Source of the DNA: Castor canadensis
Lineage: Eukaryota > Chordata > Mammalia > Rodentia > Castoridae
Assembly: GCF_047511655.1 (NCBI RefSeq)
Contig: NC_133390.1
Location: 134,469,583-134,533,582, forward strand
Reading direction: 5' to 3'
DNA length: 64,000 bases
The first letter of the stretch is position 1, and every line of letters starts with the position of its first letter. Made by a program: the position numbers and the translations under genes. The notes beneath the pieces are model-generated. The model was not told the DNA's origin and did no database searches. It saw only the letters and a list, made by a program, of their open reading frames with translations. Below, piece after piece: positions 59,745-64,000 of the stretch.

Positions 59745-62700
59745 AGGTGAGGTGGCCTCAGAGACACCTACAACCAGCTGCCACCATCCTTGGAACTTTA
59801 AACTCCCCATCCAAAGGGGAGACTCATATCCTTCTGAAAGATTGGACTAGAATCTTAGCAAACAGTCGTACACCTTTTCTTTAAGAGCCTGGTGGCTTGG
59901 AATGCACAGTTATTTTGCATGTGCTTGTGACATTCCTGAAGTGGATGCTCTGTGTTGGCCACCCACTTTGGGAATTTTGTGACTATTAATGGTTCTCACT
60001 CAAATTGCCCTTTTCAAATTCAAATGTGACTGATTTTATTTCTTCCCTGGTTCTGGATCAGGGCATGAGGAACCAGTTGCCACCTGGCTCCTTTTTGAAC
60101 AGCTTCTCTGGACTCTTCATCCATCTAAGATTAAACAGTGACTGCTGATGTTAAATCGAGGTTGCAATGATTTGCTCCTCTTCATAGGCTAGAAATGAAG
60201 TCTATTAACCATTTAATTATATGAGAAGTTCTTTTTTTCTCCCCAAAAGGAACATATTCAGTCCCAAATCCATTTCTCTACATTTGTGTATTTCTCCGTC
60301 AATCTTCCTCAGTATTGTTGATGTACTCCGGGAATGAGAGGAAGTACAAATAATTACTTAGGTAGTAACAGCCCCTAGTTCTTAAGTGTCTAATAGTCTT
60401 AGGTTATCTGCAAGTGAAGATGGAAAAATATGAGAAAAGTTGCTTGAATCCAGTGAAAGTTATTGTTGAGAACATAGAATTTACAGGAAGAGAGAGAGAG
60501 AGAGATGCTAGGGATTTGTTTTATAAATATTTGTATTAATTTATCCGAATGGACTGATGTTAACACAACTTGGCTAGTGACAAAATCAACAAGGACAATT
60601 TTTCTGAGAGCAAGCATGGCCCCAGGCACCACCCCCTGCACAAGTTCAGATTACCCTGGGTTCCCATGCTTTGACTGTAGATGGAGGAAGCCTCAGAAGT
60701 CTTTCATTCTAATTGTATCGAAAGGATGTGAGTGAGATGATAGGCTGTGTTTTGAAAACTGTCGTTTTAAAGCATTTTAGCACAGTTCACAGTCAAGAGT
60801 GCATTTGGAGAACTTGCAGGTGTGGCGTAATGATCCAGTCAGGAATTAGTCACACAGGATGCTGAAGGAGCTTTGTCCCTGCACTTCTTTCTCTTTTTCT
60901 TAAAAGAGGGAGGTAGGAAGGAAAGGGAGAGGGAAAGAGACAATAACTAAAACCTTTTATTATAGCAAAAACTGCTCATGGCCCTTTTAATTCGTATCCT
61001 CATTTCAAAGCATGTATTGCCTGTTGTGGATGATAGCACTCTCTCCTGCTGCATAGCTCTGTCTGGAGCACTGGGAAGCGACCCAGGATTGTCATCTGAG
61101 TGTGGTTGAGAGGCCTCAGGTCTCCTGCGGCTTCCTGTTGTTTGCTGCCTTATGTGGGAGAGCAGAAGTAAGGAAATGTATCTCCATCTCAGGATTCCAA
61201 AGTCTTTGTTTCTCAGAAGAGGGCCCGCCCTGTTGTTTCTCGTTTCAAATGCATCCATCTGAGGATGACTCTCTGGGTAGGGTAGGGGGAGGCCTTCAGA
61301 GTTAAATAAATATCCTTTCTTACCTTTAAAACTTACAGGTTATAGTTCAGATGTGTTTTGGTTTTCAAGAAAATAGAAAATTCAAGGTTGTGGGGGCGAT
61401 AGGAAAGATGAAGACTTTGAGAGGCTCAGCGGGGGTGTTTGAACTTTCTGCTTTTTAATGCTGACTCATAATCTTCATATCTAAGTTGGATTTCTGGTGT
61501 TCAGCACTTAAGGACGATCAGGGCTGTGATGATTTGGTAAGAACTCTGTTGGCCACAGAGCGCTTCTCTCCCTGCTCCCTCCCCCCCCCCTCCTGTGAAG
61601 ACTGGCCCCATTGCATGGGAGCCATCATTGGTCATTCAGATGATTTTAGAGACATGGCAATATTTGCATTTAAATGAAATAAACACCTTTATATCCAGGC
61701 TTTTAGACTTCTTACCTTCATCGTTTGGGGTAGGGAAAATAGACCTATTCTTGTTTCCTATAGCCCCTGCATGGTCTGAGTATAGACCTTGTGGTCCTTG
61801 AATTAGCCAAGGTCACTTGGGGTCCTCTTGTTTTCACAGCATTCTGATTCCTCACACAGCCCATCCTATTTTTCTGGTCTATGATCCAGTTTTGCTGTAG
61901 GTGGCAACATGCAACCCACCCCTCAACACCAGGGACACCCATGGAGTCCCATTGTGAGACCTACAAGAAGTGAGTGGGTTGATAAGGATGACAGTTTCTC
62001 AAAGTTACCTCAATAGTGTCAGCTTCTTCCCACTATAAGCAGAGCTCTGTAACCTGCTGTCAAGGCCACTACAAGCAGCCAACATCCTGGAACTGGGTGA
62101 CCTCAGTGAAGCTGTTAAAATCCAGGCTTCAAGCAAATGATTTATTCTCATGGCTATTTCTGCTTCCTCTTGTTTGAGGTATGGGGCATCCTTGCTTTGG
62201 GAAGCTTAGAGGCCCCAGCAGTGGAAAAACAAATGCTCACCAGCCAAACAGCTGTCCTTTATCCAGGGGGACCCAGGTCGCTGAATCAGGGCCCAGCCAG
62301 AGAAATCAGTGGGACAGTAGCAGAATTAGCCTGCCCATGGGGACAAAAAGAGTTTCACTTGTCAGCATTCTCCAAGACAATGGAGGGGCTTTCCTTTCCT
62401 TTCCTTCCCTTCCCTCTTTCTTTTTTTTTTTTTTTTTAACAAAATAGGATTTTCCTTGTCTCAGAAATTCTGAAACATTCCTGGAAAAACTGTATTTAGG
62501 ACAAATTTACTCTCTCCCATCTGTCACCTTCCAAAGCATATAATTTAAAGGCATCCTCTCTCAAGCATGAAGCTCTCTATGGTCACTCATTCCTGAATTT
62601 CAGGTGACCACCATTGTTCTTTCTTTCTTGTTCATTATTGAACAAGAGGAAAATTTCCAAGTAATCTGAGCAGTGAAGGGGAGATCAATTACCCAGAGAT

Positions 62701-63860
62701 GCCTTAGTTGGGACTCCATGAGTGCTCTGTAACAGCCTTGGTTTTGCCTAGAATTTATCTTGGCTGTTTGTGAGGCAAAATCAGGGGTATCTGGTTCCTG
62801 CCCTTGGTTGTTCACACATCTAATCATCATTGTCGGCATCACCATCACCCTGCATCCCCATGCCACTTTTCTCAGCAGCAGTAACTGGATGAAATACACT
62901 AGGCTCTGACAGAAGACAGAAGGGAAGCAGGCCAGCTCACTGCCAGCCTTGCAAGACCCTCTTATTCAGTGACAGACAAGCAAACCTCCTGGAATGTCCA
63001 TCCTGACATCTTTCACTAACCAGGCAAAAATGTGGAATAAAAAGTTAAACATTTGTGTATGTGTGTGTTTGTGAACCTTGTGCAGGGTAAAATGCATTGG
63101 AAATGAATTTTTTTCTCCTAAAGTGTCCATTCTCTTTTAATTCTTAACCATGCACCCTTGCCAGGCAATATTGTCACCAAACAACCCTTCAATGGTTAAA
63201 TATGATCATTAGGTACTTTTGTTCCAATGCTCTTTTCCTATAAATATTTCAGGGAAAACTAAAAGAACAGAGAGGAGATTTGACAAAAAAAAAGTTATTA
63301 AATTCAAACTAACACCGTTTTTTTTTTTAAAGAAAATATAGGAAAGCCTTTTCCTATTATTTTTCTTCTTAGCTTCTCCATTGTTTAAATCAGGAAAACA
63401 GGAAAACATTGCTTTCTAGCACCTGCTTAATGGCTTAACACTCCCGACAAATTTCCATCACCTTGAACAATAGCTTTAACATGAGAATCCAAGATATGAT
63501 CCCTGATAACTCATAACTCCAAATCTGTGTGGTTTATGGAGTCTGTCAACCAAATAAAGAAACACTAATCCAAATTCTCCACATACTCAATGATCAAATA
63601 CCTGACTCCACATCAGATTACTGGATGAATACCCACTGAAGTGCTTGTTGGAAAATGAACTGTGTTTTGGTCTGTTCTTGGAGATAGTGCCCATCTGTTT
63701 TAGGTAGAAATGCTGACATTCCTGTCTTGTGTGCTAGTCTTATCTGCAAGATGGCAGGAAGCTCCTTTCAGCAGATTTTGCCCACTGTTCCCTGGGGCTG
63801 AAATTCTTTTGCAAATCTGGCTTCATTTTGAATTAAACTGTGATCAAGTTCTGGTTCTGT
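59745..63860 (+). other. CD93: CD93 3' UTR (long, end uncertain)
   Basis: Human CD93 mRNA has a 3' UTR of several kilobases, and the sequence here is unique, AT-rich and nearly free of repeats for about 4 kb, as expected for a long conserved UTR. Polyadenylation-signal candidates are aataaa at 61305-61310, 61678-61683, 63036-63041 and 63553-63558, and attaaa at 63832-63837. The last is followed by G/T-rich sequence and gives a length close to human. The UTR could also run beyond the window. Open frames here are not coding. Confidence 0.6.
62395..62440. repeat. Pyrimidine tract with T18 run in CD93 3' UTR
   Basis: (CCTTT)n and (CCCTT)n pieces followed by an uninterrupted T-run of about 18 (62421-62438). 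Confidence 0.95.
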
Positions 63861-64000
63861 GATGTCATATGTGATTATACATGTTAGTAATCACTTCTTG
63901 AACCCTAAATGAGAATGTAAATATTTTAAAACACCTGTGTTTGATTTTTTAAACTAATTATGGAATTATGGGATTTTTAGACAGGACTGATTTTCATGCT

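Noticed and set aside
60000-64000. THBD, the expected neighbour of CD93
   Set aside because: No thrombomodulin-like lectin or EGF coding sequence is present; it should lie beyond the right edge.

Overview
The window is mammalian nuclear DNA, almost certainly from a rodent. The repeats are L1 fragments, MIR, MaLR/MLT1 LTRs and MER-type hAT fossils shared by placental mammals, together with 7SL-derived (B1-like) and tRNA-derived (ID-like) SINEs, including composite B1+ID and B1+B1+ID units. The composite SINE style, with its 'ggcaaatagtt' segment and 'ggctcaagtggtagagc' A-box, points to Castorimorpha, and a beaver is my best guess (inference, roughly 0.6).

The only intact protein-coding gene I can support is CD93 (C1qRp, complement component C1q receptor) on the + strand. 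The start codon is at 57515. Exon 1 codes to 59457, a 262-bp GT-AG intron follows, and exon 2 contributes the last residues and the stop at 59742-59744, giving 655 residues. A long 3' UTR fills most or all of the remaining window. In human 20p11.21, CD93 lies between THBD and the NXT1/GZF1/NAPB cluster. Given the strand, the long left side should be the CD93-NXT1 intergenic region, and THBD should lie beyond the right edge.

Positions 1-57.3 kb look like a gene-poor desert. At 1.2-4.0 kb there is a processed SKP1 pseudogene on the minus strand, split at its stop codon by a 1.13-kb L1 insertion. The rest is a mosaic of repeats and unannotated unique sequence. Several repeat clusters can be ordered in time because elements sit inside one another: MLT1 broken by a MaLR LTR and an L1 3' end (14.6-15.6 kb), a hAT fossil broken by an L1 3' end (39.9-40.2 kb), and an LTR inside an LTR inside an LTR (48.8-49.9 kb). 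Two solo retroviral LTRs with target-site duplications lie at 44.7-45.1 and 46.2-47.1 kb. An old element with long inverted arms spans 28.3-29.4 kb, with a younger tripartite SINE inside it.

I found no operon-like or defence-like system and no RNA gene. There is no evidence of an undescribed biological system. What deserves a second look is mostly repeat history, the exact CD93 gene model, and the minisatellite about 0.9 kb upstream of CD93.
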